Shown here: piece by piece, positions 55,886 to 64,000 of the stretch | How positions within the stretch are numbered: position 1 is the first letter of the stretch | Layout: every line of letters starts with the position of its first letter | Source of the DNA: Marinomonas pollencensis | Lineage (GTDB): Bacteria > Pseudomonadota > Gammaproteobacteria > Pseudomonadales > Marinomonadaceae | Length of the DNA: 64,000 bases | Direction: 5' to 3' | Assembly: GCF_003387375.1 (NCBI RefSeq) | Contig: NZ_QUNG01000007.1 | Coordinates: forward strand, 1 to 64,000 | Position numbers and translations under genes: made by a program | The notes under the pieces: model-generated | Databases searched by the model: none | Seen by the model: the letters and a program-made list of their open reading frames with translations, nothing else | Told to the model about the DNA's origin: nothing

Positions 55886-56263
55886 ATGCAAGACAGCGAC
55901 TGCTTTTTGGTCTTTGAAGCCAACATAGACCGTTTTATGAAAGGATTGAAGAAAGGGCTTTGGCGAGCTGCTGGCTTGCATTTTCGCCAGTTATCAACAC
56001 CACAGAACTTGGTCAGCTTTTCTGTTTGGGATGGCGACATAGCAGTGCAGCTGCGTTTTGTTGTGATTGCCTTGGGTCATAATCAGGCATTGGGGCGTTT
56101 GTCATGGCTTGATAAAAAAGGACTGGATCACGTTTGTTGTTTCGTCAACGATGACTTCCAATGCGTCGCACCGGTTGCAAATGGGGTATGGCGAGCACAA
56201 AAGCAGCGTGTGGGAGAGGTGTGTCTGCGGCGCTTACAAGAACTGAAAGCGGGCTTGTTGTGA
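55886..56263 (+). CDS. Unrecognised 125-residue protein
   Basis: I do not recognise this family. A 125-residue soluble protein without signal peptide, rich in aromatic and basic residues. It has an amphipathic N-terminal helix (DRFMKGLKKGLWRAAGLHF), a hydrophobic central strand (VQLRFVVIALG), a CC pair at residues 84-85 and additional Cys at 6, 93 and 113, and a basic C-terminal helix (AQKQRVGEVCLRRLQELKAG). GAGGTG five bases before the ATG and a downstream terminator support expression. It is divergent from the PII gene, sharing a 128-bp upstream region, and convergent with hemE. Confidence 0.7.
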   Translation: MQDSDCFLVFEANIDRFMKGLKKGLWRAAGLHFRQLSTPQNLVSFSVWDGDIAVQLRFVVIALGHNQALGRLSWLDKKGLDHVCCFVNDDFQCVAPVANGVWRAQKQRVGEVCLRRLQELKAGLL

Positions 56264-56298
56264 ACTGGCTTGCGATTTAAGTTTGGTTAGCCGTGCTC

Positions 56299-56328
56299 TA
56301 AAAGCCACCTGAGTCGGTGGCTTTTTCG
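56299..56328. terminator. Bidirectional terminator between the unknown gene and hemE
   Basis: AAAGCCACCtgagtcGGTGGCTTTTT; the plus side has five T residues and the minus side CTTTTAG. Confidence 0.85.
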
Positions 56329-56344
56329 CAATTATCAATTGGCG

Positions 56345-57448
56345 TTAATCTAGACCATTCAAAGTGTCGAGGTCATCATAGCTTTGTTCATGGTATTTGG
56401 CGCCCAATTCATGCACCGCATCGATCAGGTATTTAGGCTGCTCTGGATTGACGAATTGATGGATGCCGTGGCCTAGGTTGAACACATGTCCTGTGCCATG
56501 GCCAAACCCTGCTAAGGTGTTTTCTACTTCGCGTTCGATCACCGCTTTGTCTGCATACAAGACACAAGGGTCAAGGTTTCCTTGCAGTGCGACTTTATCG
56601 CCCACTCGAGCTCGAGCTTCAGCCATGTCTGTTGTCCAGTCCAATCCTAGGGCGTCAGGTCCTGTTGCAGCCATGTTTTCTAGCCATTGGCCGCCATTTT
56701 TGGTGAACATGATGACGGGGACTTTTTGGCCTTCATGGGTACGAATTAGACCATCCATGATTTGTTTCATGTACATTAAAGAGAACTGCTGATACATAGG
56801 GCCACTCAAAACACCGCCCCAAGTATCAAAAATTTGTACTGCTTGGGCCCCTGCTTTTATTTGGCCGTTAAGGTAGTCGATAACCGACTTTGCCAGTTTA
56901 TCCAGCAGTGCATGAAGCACTTCAGGTGTTTGATACATCATGGCTTTAATATGGCGAAAGTCTTTACTTGAGCCGCCTTCAACCATGTAGGTAGCCAATG
57001 TCCATGGACTGCCAGAGAAGCCAATTAAGGGAACGCGTCCATTCAGGGCGTGACGAATCGTCGTGACTGCTTTCATCACGTAATCTAGGTCGTTAGCTGT
57101 GGCAATGGGGAGGGCATCCACATCAGCTTTGGAGCGAACTGTGTGCTTGAATTTTGGGCCTTCCCCCGTCTCAAAGTACAGACCCAAGCCCATTGCATCT
57201 GGAATGGTTAAGATATCTGAAAAGAGAATGGCCGCATCCAGCTCATAACGCTCTAAAGGTTGTAGTGTGACCTCACAGGCAAAGGCGTCATTTTTGCACA
57301 GACTCAAAAAGTCACCAGCAGTGGCACGGCTCGCACGGTACTCAGGTAGATAGCGGCCAGCTTGGCGCATCATCCATACTGGTGTTGTATCAACAGGCTG
57401 CTTGAGTAGGGCGCGCAAGAAGCGATCATTTTTGAGCTCAGGAAACAT
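56345..57448 (-). CDS. hemE: Uroporphyrinogen decarboxylase HemE
   Basis: 367 residues. It removes four carboxyl groups from uroporphyrinogen III to give coproporphyrinogen III in haem synthesis. The family signatures [17 protein letters not shown] near the N-terminus and [17 protein letters not shown] in the middle are intact, and [15 protein letters not shown]-like [18 protein letters not shown] gives the catalytic Asp. The C-terminal [14 protein letters not shown] is also conserved. Transcribed alone; 148 bp upstream region. Confidence 0.96.
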   Translation of the reverse strand: MFPELKNDRFLRALLKQPVDTTPVWMMRQAGRYLPEYRASRATAGDFLSLCKNDAFACEVTLQPLERYELDAAILFSDILTIPDAMGLGLYFETGEGPKFKHTVRSKADVDALPIATANDLDYVMKAVTTIRHALNGRVPLIGFSGSPWTLATYMVEGGSSKDFRHIKAMMYQTPEVLHALLDKLAKSVIDYLNGQIKAGAQAVQIFDTWGGVLSGPMYQQFSLMYMKQIMDGLIRTHEGQKVPVIMFTKNGGQWLENMAATGPDALGLDWTTDMAEARARVGDKVALQGNLDPCVLYADKAVIEREVENTLAGFGHGTGHVFNLGHGIHQFVNPEQPKYLIDAVHELGAKYHEQSYDDLDTLNGLD

Positions 57449-57596
57449 TCAGACTCTCCGATTAGTTCTTTGTTGGGTACAGTTTACCTAACTTGTTTAG
57501 TAAAAGTAGATCCAATAAATACAATTTATGACAACTTGCCTTGAAAATGACAAAGACATTGATTTATCTCATTCTTTTTAATGGCTTCAGTGATTT

Positions 57597-58409
57597 TTAG
57601 TCGCCCACATAGCGCCTCAAGCTGTGTACTTGAACCCGCTGTAGTGCCTGTTCAATTTCTCCAGAGGCGTGCAAGTCACTCAGTACTTTAGGGAAGGCGG
57701 CTTTGGTTTGAGAGACACTCATACCTGGTTTAAGGTGTGGCGAATACAATGCTTTTAGTAGGATGTAGTCAAGTGGGCTGAGGTAGGTATCAACACTGAC
57801 GTCATTAAAGATAGAAGGAAATACATCATTGGAGTCGTTTGGTAGACCGAGTGTTTGAGTTATCTCCTCGACTACGCAGTCCAATAGACGGGCTTTTTCT
57901 CTAGCGTAATCCACCGGAATAATAATCACAGCTCGCGTGATTTCTGAGCGCTTATTGAGGCGGAAATTACCAAGGCAAACGGCTTCATTGATGGCTTTAC
58001 GAATTTTATCTGGATTGCCAATATAACGGCGTACTTTATCTTCAAGTTTTTGGTAGGCGGTAAAAATGACTAAGATGCCGGCATCTTTTGCTTTAGGAGT
58101 AAAAAAAATAGGGTGATCAGTAATGTAAGCTAGGTGTTTTATCTGCACATCTAATAGCTCATGCTGTAAATCTGCATCCCCATAATCGCTTTCAAAATAC
58201 ACTTTTATGGGGTTCTCCCAGCGAATCAGTTTAGGGTGTTTGATTTCTCTGTATTCGCGCTTTAAAGCAATTTTGATAAAGCTTTGTTCGATATAAGCAT
58301 CTGTCTGCCAACGTTCTAGAGCAATGGCTTGGCGACTAAAAAGCACAAGCAGCAAAAGAATAAGGCTAAATAGGGTCGCTTGGCTGTGGCGCAGTAAGTT
58401 TATTAGCAT
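57597..58409 (-). CDS. DUF2927-like secreted protein
   Basis: 270 residues with an N-terminal signal/anchor segment (LFSLILLLLVLFSRQAIA). A conserved-looking core includes RWENPIKVYFESDY, EAVCLGNFRLNKRSEITRAV, CVVEEITQTLGLPNDSNDVF, PSIFND and LSPLDYILLKALYSP. This matches my memory of DUF2927 proteins, which look like distant relatives of secreted zinc peptidases but lack an obvious HExxH; function unknown. Its start lies inside the Nudix gene with a 44-bp out-of-frame overlap, suggesting translational coupling. The upstream gene encodes a Nudix hydrolase; no functional link is known. Confidence 0.7.
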   Translation of the reverse strand: MLINLLRHSQATLFSLILLLLVLFSRQAIALERWQTDAYIEQSFIKIALKREYREIKHPKLIRWENPIKVYFESDYGDADLQHELLDVQIKHLAYITDHPIFFTPKAKDAGILVIFTAYQKLEDKVRRYIGNPDKIRKAINEAVCLGNFRLNKRSEITRAVIIIPVDYAREKARLLDCVVEEITQTLGLPNDSNDVFPSIFNDVSVDTYLSPLDYILLKALYSPHLKPGMSVSQTKAAFPKVLSDLHASGEIEQALQRVQVHSLRRYVGD

Positions 58410-58899
58410 AATGGCGTAATGCGTCCAAAGAATCAGGAGTAAAAAGCAAGTTGTCGGTGTTTTCTAATATGTAATTTATGCTCATTTCATGGATCGATGC
58501 CACTTCTTTTGCTTGCAAAGTCAATGGTCCATCTATTTCTTCATCATAGCAGCAGGTATAAATTTTTCCCCAAATTTTAAAGCCTTCACCTTGCGTGAAA
58601 AAAACGCCTTGCGAGGTAAGTGTTAAGTCGATCCCTAGCTCTTCTTGAAGTTCACGATGAGCGGAGTCCAGATAGGACTCACCACTGTCCACCACTCCGC
58701 CAGTTGAGATGCCATAGTAACCTGGGCAGAAGGCTTTATTATCGGTGCGCTTTTGGACGATTAGGTTGCCCTTATTGTTGAAGACTAGAATGTAGGTTAC
58801 ACGATGGTAATCTTTACCGAAGTCCATCAAACGGCGAGGCGTTTCACCAATAACTGTGTTGTCTTTGTCCACTAGGATGATGATTTCTTCGGCGGGCAT
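58366..58899 (-). CDS. Nudix hydrolase (YfcD-like)
   Basis: 177 residues. The Nudix box GGVVDSGESYLDSAHRELQE then ELGI (about residues 67-90) is complete, giving the metal-binding Glu residues. The N-terminal VDKDNTVIGETPRR and VTYILVFNNKGNLIVQKRT resemble the YfcD/isopentenyl-diphosphate-isomerase-like branch. The substrate is not predictable from sequence. It overlaps the DUF2927-like gene by 44 bases. A weak ribosome site precedes the ATG. Confidence 0.85.
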   Translation of the reverse strand: MPAEEIIILVDKDNTVIGETPRRLMDFGKDYHRVTYILVFNNKGNLIVQKRTDNKAFCPGYYGISTGGVVDSGESYLDSAHRELQEELGIDLTLTSQGVFFTQGEGFKIWGKIYTCCYDEEIDGPLTLQAKEVASIHEMSINYILENTDNLLFTPDSLDALRHYANKLTAPQPSDPI

Positions 58900-59178
58900 A
58901 AAATTCTCAAAAGGTTTAAAGGGGCTATAGGTAAGCGATTTATGTAAAGGGTATCGGCATTTATCTTGAAAGAAAAGAGTTGCTATTAGTTCGGTTGTCT
59001 CAAAGGCGACCTGAACTTTTGTATATCGTGCAATCAGTGGCTGAGAAAAGCCAGGGAGTATAAAAAGCAGGTATCATGTTAACGCCCACTGTTCTGTTAA
59101 TTCTCGTCTAGATGGGGCGTTAAAGAATCTCGCCTAGATCGACGAAGCGGACCGCTGTTATTTTTATAATTTGCTGTA
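58900..59178. other. Divergent region between the Nudix gene and astE
   Basis: 279 bp without a gene. It contains a 9-bp inverted repeat TTAACGCCC / GGGCGTTAA (59079-59087 and 59115-59123) enclosing 27 bases, and two related segments TCTCGTCTAGAT (59102-59113) and TCTCGCCTAGAT (59128-59139). The hairpin may act in the astE leader. Confidence 0.4.
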
Positions 59179-59190
59179 ATGGAAACTATG

Positions 59191-60210
59191 ATGATCCCAA
59201 ATAATGACTTTCTCGCACTGACATTAAATAACCCAGAAACGCTCGCCCCTTTTCAACTGGAATTTAATGGTGGTCAAGGCTTTGTAGAAGAGACTGGGAT
59301 ACTAAGATTAGAACCACAGCAAGCAACAGACATTAATCTAGTGCTGTCAGTGGGAATTCATGGCAATGAAACGGGCCCTATTGAGTTAGTCAATCAGCTA
59401 CTCAAAGCCATTTTAGAAGGCCGTTTTGCATTAACCGTGCGCCTTTTGGTGATTATTGGGAATCCAATTGCAGCAAATCGGGCAGAGCGCTTTTGTGACG
59501 TAAACTTGAATCGCTTATTTAGCGGAGCATGGCGTCATTATGAAGGTTTAGAAGTACCTAGAGCACAATCTTTAGAGCAAGCCGTGACGCGTTTCTTTGC
59601 CGGCAGCGCAACCGGTTCGGTACGTTTACATTACGACCTGCACACGGCGATTCGAGGCTCAGAGTACGAAAAATTTGTCGTGCATCCGTTTATTGGAGAT
59701 GCCCCCTATGATTTACAGCAACTGGGCTTGTTAGCCGCTTCAGGCATTGATGCTGTGTTGTTATCACAGCAGCCCACCACAACCTTTTCTTATTATTCAT
59801 CCGCTGAACATGGCGCTCATGCTTTTACTGTAGAACTGGGTAAGGTTTACCCTTTTGGGGAAAATGATTTGTCTCGATTTGAGGCGATTAGACAGACCTT
59901 AATAACCCTGATTAGTGATGCCAGCTTTCCAAAATTGGAGCGGGACGCAATAGATTCTAAGCTTAAATTTTTTGCGGTGCAGGATGCCTTAGTAAAAGAC
60001 CACGAAGATTATCAGTTAACAATTTCTGAGGATGTAAAAAACTTTACAGGATTTGAGAAGGGCTACGAGTTAGCGCACTCTTCACAGAGTCAATACCTTA
60101 TCAAAGCCAGCGGAGATGCGATCATTTTTCCGAACGCTAATGTACCGATAGGGCAGCGTGCAGGGCTGGTCGTTCGGCCAATGAGATTAGCGGATTTAGC
60201 GCTTAGATAA
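59191..60210 (+). CDS. astE: Succinylglutamate desuccinylase AstE
   Basis: About 339 residues from ATG 59191 (MIPNNDFLALTLNNPE); in-frame ATGs at 59179 and 59188 are also possible and the start is not settled. It hydrolyses N-succinylglutamate to glutamate and succinate, the last step of the arginine succinyltransferase pathway. The zinc site is visible as GIHGNETGPIEL and HYDLHTAIRGS, with the catalytic Glu in FTVELGKVYPFG. CDVNLNRLF is the family's substrate motif. No other ast gene is adjacent; argD at 44.7 kb could supply the aminotransferase step. Confidence 0.92.
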   Translation: MIPNNDFLALTLNNPETLAPFQLEFNGGQGFVEETGILRLEPQQATDINLVLSVGIHGNETGPIELVNQLLKAILEGRFALTVRLLVIIGNPIAANRAERFCDVNLNRLFSGAWRHYEGLEVPRAQSLEQAVTRFFAGSATGSVRLHYDLHTAIRGSEYEKFVVHPFIGDAPYDLQQLGLLAASGIDAVLLSQQPTTTFSYYSSAEHGAHAFTVELGKVYPFGENDLSRFEAIRQTLITLISDASFPKLERDAIDSKLKFFAVQDALVKDHEDYQLTISEDVKNFTGFEKGYELAHSSQSQYLIKASGDAIIFPNANVPIGQRAGLVVRPMRLADLALR

Positions 60211-60235
60211 AGCTGGTCTGTCAGCCCTTAATGGG

Positions 60236-60260
60236 CTGGCTGGTTAGCCAGAGTTTTTTC
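60236..60260 (+). terminator. Intrinsic terminator of astE
   Basis: CTGGCTggttAGCCAG then AGTTTTTTC. An overlapping alternative hairpin CAGCCCttaatGGGCTG (60222-60238) precedes it. Confidence 0.75.
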
Positions 60261-60306
60261 CTAAGTTAGAGAATATGAGCTTGAAATTTAGAGGGTAATT
60301 TTATAT

Positions 60307-60321
60307 TGTTACGTTATAACA
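60307..60321. promoter_or_regulatory. Putative Zur box upstream of znuA
   Basis: TGTTACGTTATAACA resembles the gammaproteobacterial Zur operator core TGTTATAnTATAACA (five of seven positions in the left arm, all seven in the right). It ends 26 bp before the znuA ATG, a suitable place for zinc-dependent repression. Confidence 0.55.
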
Positions 60322-60347
60322 TTTATTGAGAGAGTGGTTTAACGATA

Positions 60348-61445
60348 ATGAATAAGTTGTTAGTTGCCCTAGGTACGTCTGTTTTGTCGCCTGTTTTGTT
60401 GGCTAAGCCAATCATTGTTACCAGTATTAAGCCTGTATCTATGGTAGTAGCCGCCGTTGCAGGCGATCACGCTAAGATTGAGCAAATAGTTTCTAGTACG
60501 GCTTCACCTCATGATTTTGCTTTGCGTCCTTCGGATCTTGCTAAAATTAGTCAAGCTGACACGGTTGTTTGGGTTGGTGAATCGCTCGAGCGCTTTTTAG
60601 AAAAACCACTAGAGAATGCAGGTAAAGAAGACTCGGCAATTGAATGGCTCGCGTTAACAGGCATGACGCTGCAAAATTTTGATGAAGGTCATCACGATGA
60701 CCATGCAGATCATGACGAACATCACGATGACCATGCAGATCATGACGAACATCACGATGAGCATGCAGATCATGACGAACATCACGATGACCATGCAGAT
60801 CATGACGAACACCACGATGACCATGCAGATCATGACGAACATCACGATGACCATGCAGATCATGACGAACATCACGATGACCATGCAGATCATAACGAAC
60901 AGGCTTCCGGCCATGAAGGGCATCACCACGAAGGGGTGAACCCACATGTTTGGCTGTATCCAGAGAACGCCAAAGTATTAGCAGAAGCGGTTGCCAAGCG
61001 TTTATCAAAGATAGACCCTGAAAATGCAGCAAGCTACCAAGCTAACTTGGCCGATTTCGAAAAAGGATTGGCGCTAAAAGATGCTGAATTGAAAGCGTCA
61101 CTAGCGACAGTAAAAGACGTCCCTTATATCGTTTTCCACGATGGTTATGGTTATTTTGAGGATCACTATGGTTTGGATCATGTTGGCGAGGTGACTGTTA
61201 GCCCAGAACGTAAGCCGGGTGCGAAGAAGATCGCCGAGATTCGCGAAATGATTAACCATAACAAAGTGCAATGTGTCTTCAGCGAACCACAGTTTAGCCC
61301 AGCAATTGTGAGAACCTTGCTTGATGGTACGGATGTGAATTCAGTGCCTTTGGACCCATTAGGAACAGACATTGCAATGAATCGCGGCGCCTATTTGGCT
61401 TTCTTGTCTGAAATTGGTGGCCAATTTATGAGCTGTTTACGCTAG
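60348..61445 (+). CDS. znuA: Zinc ABC transporter periplasmic binding protein with His/Asp repeats
   Basis: 365 residues. Signal peptide (LLVALGTSVLSPVLLA) then the cluster A-I binding-protein fold: SIKPVSMVVAAVAGDHAKI, the first ligand His in ASPHDFALRPSDL, a second in GVNPHVWLYPENA and a third in YIVFHDGYGYFE. Between the first two lies an unusually long acidic/His loop (residues about 111-195) made mostly of seven tandem HHDDHADHDE units encoded by 30-bp repeats. Such loops bind zinc and aid uptake or sensing in ZnuA. No znuB or znuC is adjacent, so the permease and ATPase are encoded elsewhere. Confidence 0.93.
   Translation: MNKLLVALGTSVLSPVLLAKPIIVTSIKPVSMVVAAVAGDHAKIEQIVSSTASPHDFALRPSDLAKISQADTVVWVGESLERFLEKPLENAGKEDSAIEWLALTGMTLQNFDEGHHDDHADHDEHHDDHADHDEHHDEHADHDEHHDDHADHDEHHDDHADHDEHHDDHADHDEHHDDHADHNEQASGHEGHHHEGVNPHVWLYPENAKVLAEAVAKRLSKIDPENAASYQANLADFEKGLALKDAELKASLATVKDVPYIVFHDGYGYFEDHYGLDHVGEVTVSPERKPGAKKIAEIREMINHNKVQCVFSEPQFSPAIVRTLLDGTDVNSVPLDPLGTDIAMNRGAYLAFLSEIGGQFMSCLR
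60690..60899 (+). repeat. Seven tandem 30-bp repeats inside znuA
   Basis: Seven in-frame copies of a 30-bp unit beginning CATCACGATGACCATGCAGA and encoding HHDDHADHDE. Copies differ by only a few single bases (copy 3 has GAGCATG, copy 5 CACCACG after the boundary, copy 7 CATAACG), so expansion looks recent. Confidence 0.9.
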
Positions 61446-61561
61446 ATAATTCATTGTTTGATATATCGCCGCTGCGGAGTGAGTAGGAAAATTCGCTCCG
61501 TAGTAGGCGACTTGCTATGTCCTCTGTATAATCATTCAACTAAATTATCCAGGGATGTCTT

Positions 61562-62572
61562 ATGAACGATTCGTCTACCACTAATTTATCTTCTCTTGAT
61601 GCCCCTTTAGATACAAACAATGTTGCTGTTGACGCAATGATTGAGAGTGCCCGTAATACTTTATCTATACAAGCAAAAGCACTCGCCAGCTTAGCCAATC
61701 AAGTGACGGCTGAGTTTCCAAAAGCCGTTCGTATGATTCTGTCGAGCGAAGGCCGAACGATTATTTGTGGCATGGGGAAATCTGGATTAATCGGCAAAAA
61801 AATTGCCGCGACGCTTGCTTCCACTGGCACACCGAGTTTTTTTCTTCATCCTGGCGAAGCCTTTCACGGCGATCTAGGTATGATTCAGCCTCAAGATATT
61901 CTTATCTTAATTAGCTATTCAGGCGAAACTGAAGAGCTGATGCGCTTATTACCGTCACTGAAAAGCTTTGGCAACCCAAGTATCGCTATCGTTGGTAACA
62001 TGAACTCCTCATTGGCGAAGCACTGTGACTGTGCTTTGGATATTTCCATTGATCGGGAAGTTTGTCCGAATAATTTAGCGCCAACCACATCGACTACCAT
62101 GACCACTGCTATGGGCGATGCATTGGCGGTAGCCTTGATGGAGTGTCGACATTTTCAACCGCAAGACTTTGCGCGCTTCCATCCTGGTGGTAGTTTAGGG
62201 CGCAAATTACTTACCCGCGTTAAAGACCTAATGCACAGTAAAAACTTGCCTGTTTGTACGCCTGATACCTCATTAAAAGAAGCCATCACTGTGATGACTC
62301 AAGGGCGTATGGGGGTGGTCTTGATTCAAGAGCAAGATCAATTACAGGGTATTTTTACCGATGGTGATTTACGACGCGCTATGCTCAAAGACAGCGTTGG
62401 CATGATAGATAAGACAATGTCGGAATTGATGACGCCAAATCCAAAAACCATTAATGAGAATGTCATGATAGTGGAGGCTGAAGAGCAAATGCTACGTGAT
62501 AAAATTACCTTGTTGGTGGTGACCAATGACGACGATAAATTAGCCGGTATTTTAGAAATTTACGATCGATAA
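61562..62572 (+). CDS. kdsD: D-arabinose 5-phosphate isomerase KdsD
   Basis: 336 residues. It isomerises ribulose 5-phosphate to arabinose 5-phosphate for KDO synthesis. An N-terminal SIS domain (about 35-200) contains GRTIICGMGKSGLIGKKIAA, STGTPSFFLHPGEAFHGDLG and LISYSGETEEL, with the catalytic His region intact. Two C-terminal CBS domains (about 220-330) include VMTQGRMGVVLI and FTDGDLRRAM. AGGGATG lies before the ATG. Followed after 69 bp by kdsA. Confidence 0.95.
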   Translation: MNDSSTTNLSSLDAPLDTNNVAVDAMIESARNTLSIQAKALASLANQVTAEFPKAVRMILSSEGRTIICGMGKSGLIGKKIAATLASTGTPSFFLHPGEAFHGDLGMIQPQDILILISYSGETEELMRLLPSLKSFGNPSIAIVGNMNSSLAKHCDCALDISIDREVCPNNLAPTTSTTMTTAMGDALAVALMECRHFQPQDFARFHPGGSLGRKLLTRVKDLMHSKNLPVCTPDTSLKEAITVMTQGRMGVVLIQEQDQLQGIFTDGDLRRAMLKDSVGMIDKTMSELMTPNPKTINENVMIVEAEEQMLRDKITLLVVTNDDDKLAGILEIYDR

Positions 62573-62638
62573 GCGAATGGCTTAGTTAGTGCGCCTCAAA
62601 ATCCAGGCGTGAATAATCTACATATTTAACTGGAGTGA

Positions 62639-63499
<861 letters not shown>

Positions 63500-63502
63500 T
63501 TC

Positions 63503-64000
63503 ATGGATGTGGATTTTCTCGCCTCTTATCCCTCGCTAATGGCTGCCGACGCGCTTAAAAGCAAGCTGGCTGAACTGCAGCTGGTGGTGTTTGATGTAGA
63601 TGGTGTATTAACCGATAGCGGCTTACTTTATTCTGCCAGTGGTGAAGAAGTGAAGCGCTTTAACGTCAAGGATGGGGTAGCGATGAAGCTGCTGCCCAAA
63701 TGGGGCGTAACCGTGGCGGTAATTACCGCTAAAGACTCTGCGCCATTGCGTCGTCGTATGGAAGACTTAGGCGTTAAACACTTTTACCCAGGGTGCCATG
63801 ATAAAGCGGCGGCGTTTGATGAGCTGGTGGATAAACTGGCAGTAAACCCTTTACACAGCGCCTATGTAGGGGACGATGTTATCGATTTGCAAGTGATGCC
63901 CAAAGTAGGGGTGTCTTTTTGCCCGAGCGACGCTCATATTTTAGTACAGCGCCACTGCCATTTTGTCTTGAATCAAGCTGCAGGACAGGGCGTTGCACGG
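63503..64000 (+). CDS. kdsC: KDO 8-phosphate phosphatase KdsC (3' truncated by window)
   Basis: 166 codons, open to the window's edge. Starts three bases after the kdsA stop (MDVDFLASYPSLMAADALKS). HAD phosphatase motif I VVFDVDGVLTDSG (nucleophile Asp31 and Asp33), motif II AVITAKDSAPLRRR and motif III YVGDDVIDLQVMPKVG are intact. KdsC proteins are short tetrameric HAD enzymes, and only the C-terminal 10-25 residues should be missing. The 4-bp spacing indicates co-translation with kdsA. Confidence 0.93.
   Translation, partial: MDVDFLASYPSLMAADALKSKLAELQLVVFDVDGVLTDSGLLYSASGEEVKRFNVKDGVAMKLLPKWGVTVAVITAKDSAPLRRRMEDLGVKHFYPGCHDKAAAFDELVDKLAVNPLHSAYVGDDVIDLQVMPKVGVSFCPSDAHILVQRHCHFVLNQAAGQGVAR

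Noticed and set aside
60690-60899. Regular 30-bp repeats as a possible CRISPR array
   Set aside because: The units are contiguous with no spacers, and they are in frame within znuA.
60547-61032. 161-codon minus-strand frame with RHDLHG repeats
   Set aside because: It is the complement of the znuA tandem repeat; the repeated DNA keeps all frames open, and the plus strand encodes a clear zinc-binding protein.
61471-61510. Inverted repeat CGGAGTGA / TCGCTCCG after znuA as a terminator
   Set aside because: The stem is imperfect and there is no T-run after it, so termination is not supported.

Overview
The window reads as a contiguous piece of a gammaproteobacterial chromosome. Its moderate, slightly AT-rich composition and gene neighbourhoods point to the Oceanospirillales, probably a Marinomonas-like marine bacterium. 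This is inferred from gene order and protein character, not from a database match. Pseudomonas-like features include nadB divergent from rpoE-mucABCD, an AraC-type ArgR beside an arginine-type ABC transporter and a giant NAD-glutamate dehydrogenase, and HexR control of the Entner-Doudoroff node. Nearly all of the DNA is ordinary chromosomal coding sequence. I saw no rRNA, tRNA, CRISPR array, prophage or intact insertion sequence; the only mobile trace is a decayed IS3-type orfA near 10.1 kb.

Layout. 1-2.7 kb: the tail of an unidentified gene, an NTF2-like protein and an MFS transporter. 2.7-4.3 kb: purE-purK. 4.5-9.7 kb: gap-pykA-mgsA facing away from edd, with three HexR-like palindromes between gap and edd. 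10-13 kb: the IS remnant, putP and hexR. 13.1-15.7 kb: a choline-kinase-like phosphotransferase, ung and ygfZ. 15.8-20.2 kb: a two-gene signalling operon (MHYT-PAS-PAS hybrid histidine kinase with Hpt, plus a REC/HD-GYP phosphodiesterase). 20.6-28.9 kb: a polyol cluster (ABC transporter, arabinitol/mannitol-type dehydrogenase, AraC regulator, convergent xylulokinase). 29.2-35.9 kb: sdhE-ygfX, nadB, rpoE-rseA-rseB-rseC-degP. 36-38.5 kb: argE-argA. 38.6-42.5 kb: a CYTH triphosphatase and glnE. 42.7-44.4 kb: a small YjfB-like protein and SbmA. 44.7-55.3 kb: argD, gdhB, argR-like regulator and a four-gene arginine-type ABC transporter. 55.4-58.9 kb: PII, an unknown protein, hemE, a DUF2927-like protein and a Nudix hydrolase. 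59.2-61.4 kb: astE and a His-repeat ZnuA. 61.6 kb to the end: kdsD-kdsA-kdsC (kdsC runs off the window).

Two functional networks stand out. The first is central carbon entry: edd, gap, pykA and mgsA with a linked hexR gene and HexR-like operators, and next to it polyol uptake delivering xylulose 5-phosphate. The second is an arginine/glutamate node: synthesis (argA, argE), uptake, the regulator, an aminotransferase that can serve either direction, AstE and the catabolic GdhB, together with the nitrogen regulators GlnE and PII. A recurring architectural feature is a strong stem-loop between a highly expressed first gene and the next cistron (gap/pykA, two binding-protein/permease junctions, gdhB/argD).

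I did not find a clearly undescribed system. The best candidates for a second look are the MHYT/HD-GYP module, the unknown 125-residue protein opposite PII, the DUF2927-like protein overlapping the Nudix gene, the near-perfect 30-bp repeats in znuA, and the gdhB-argD-argR regulatory arrangement.
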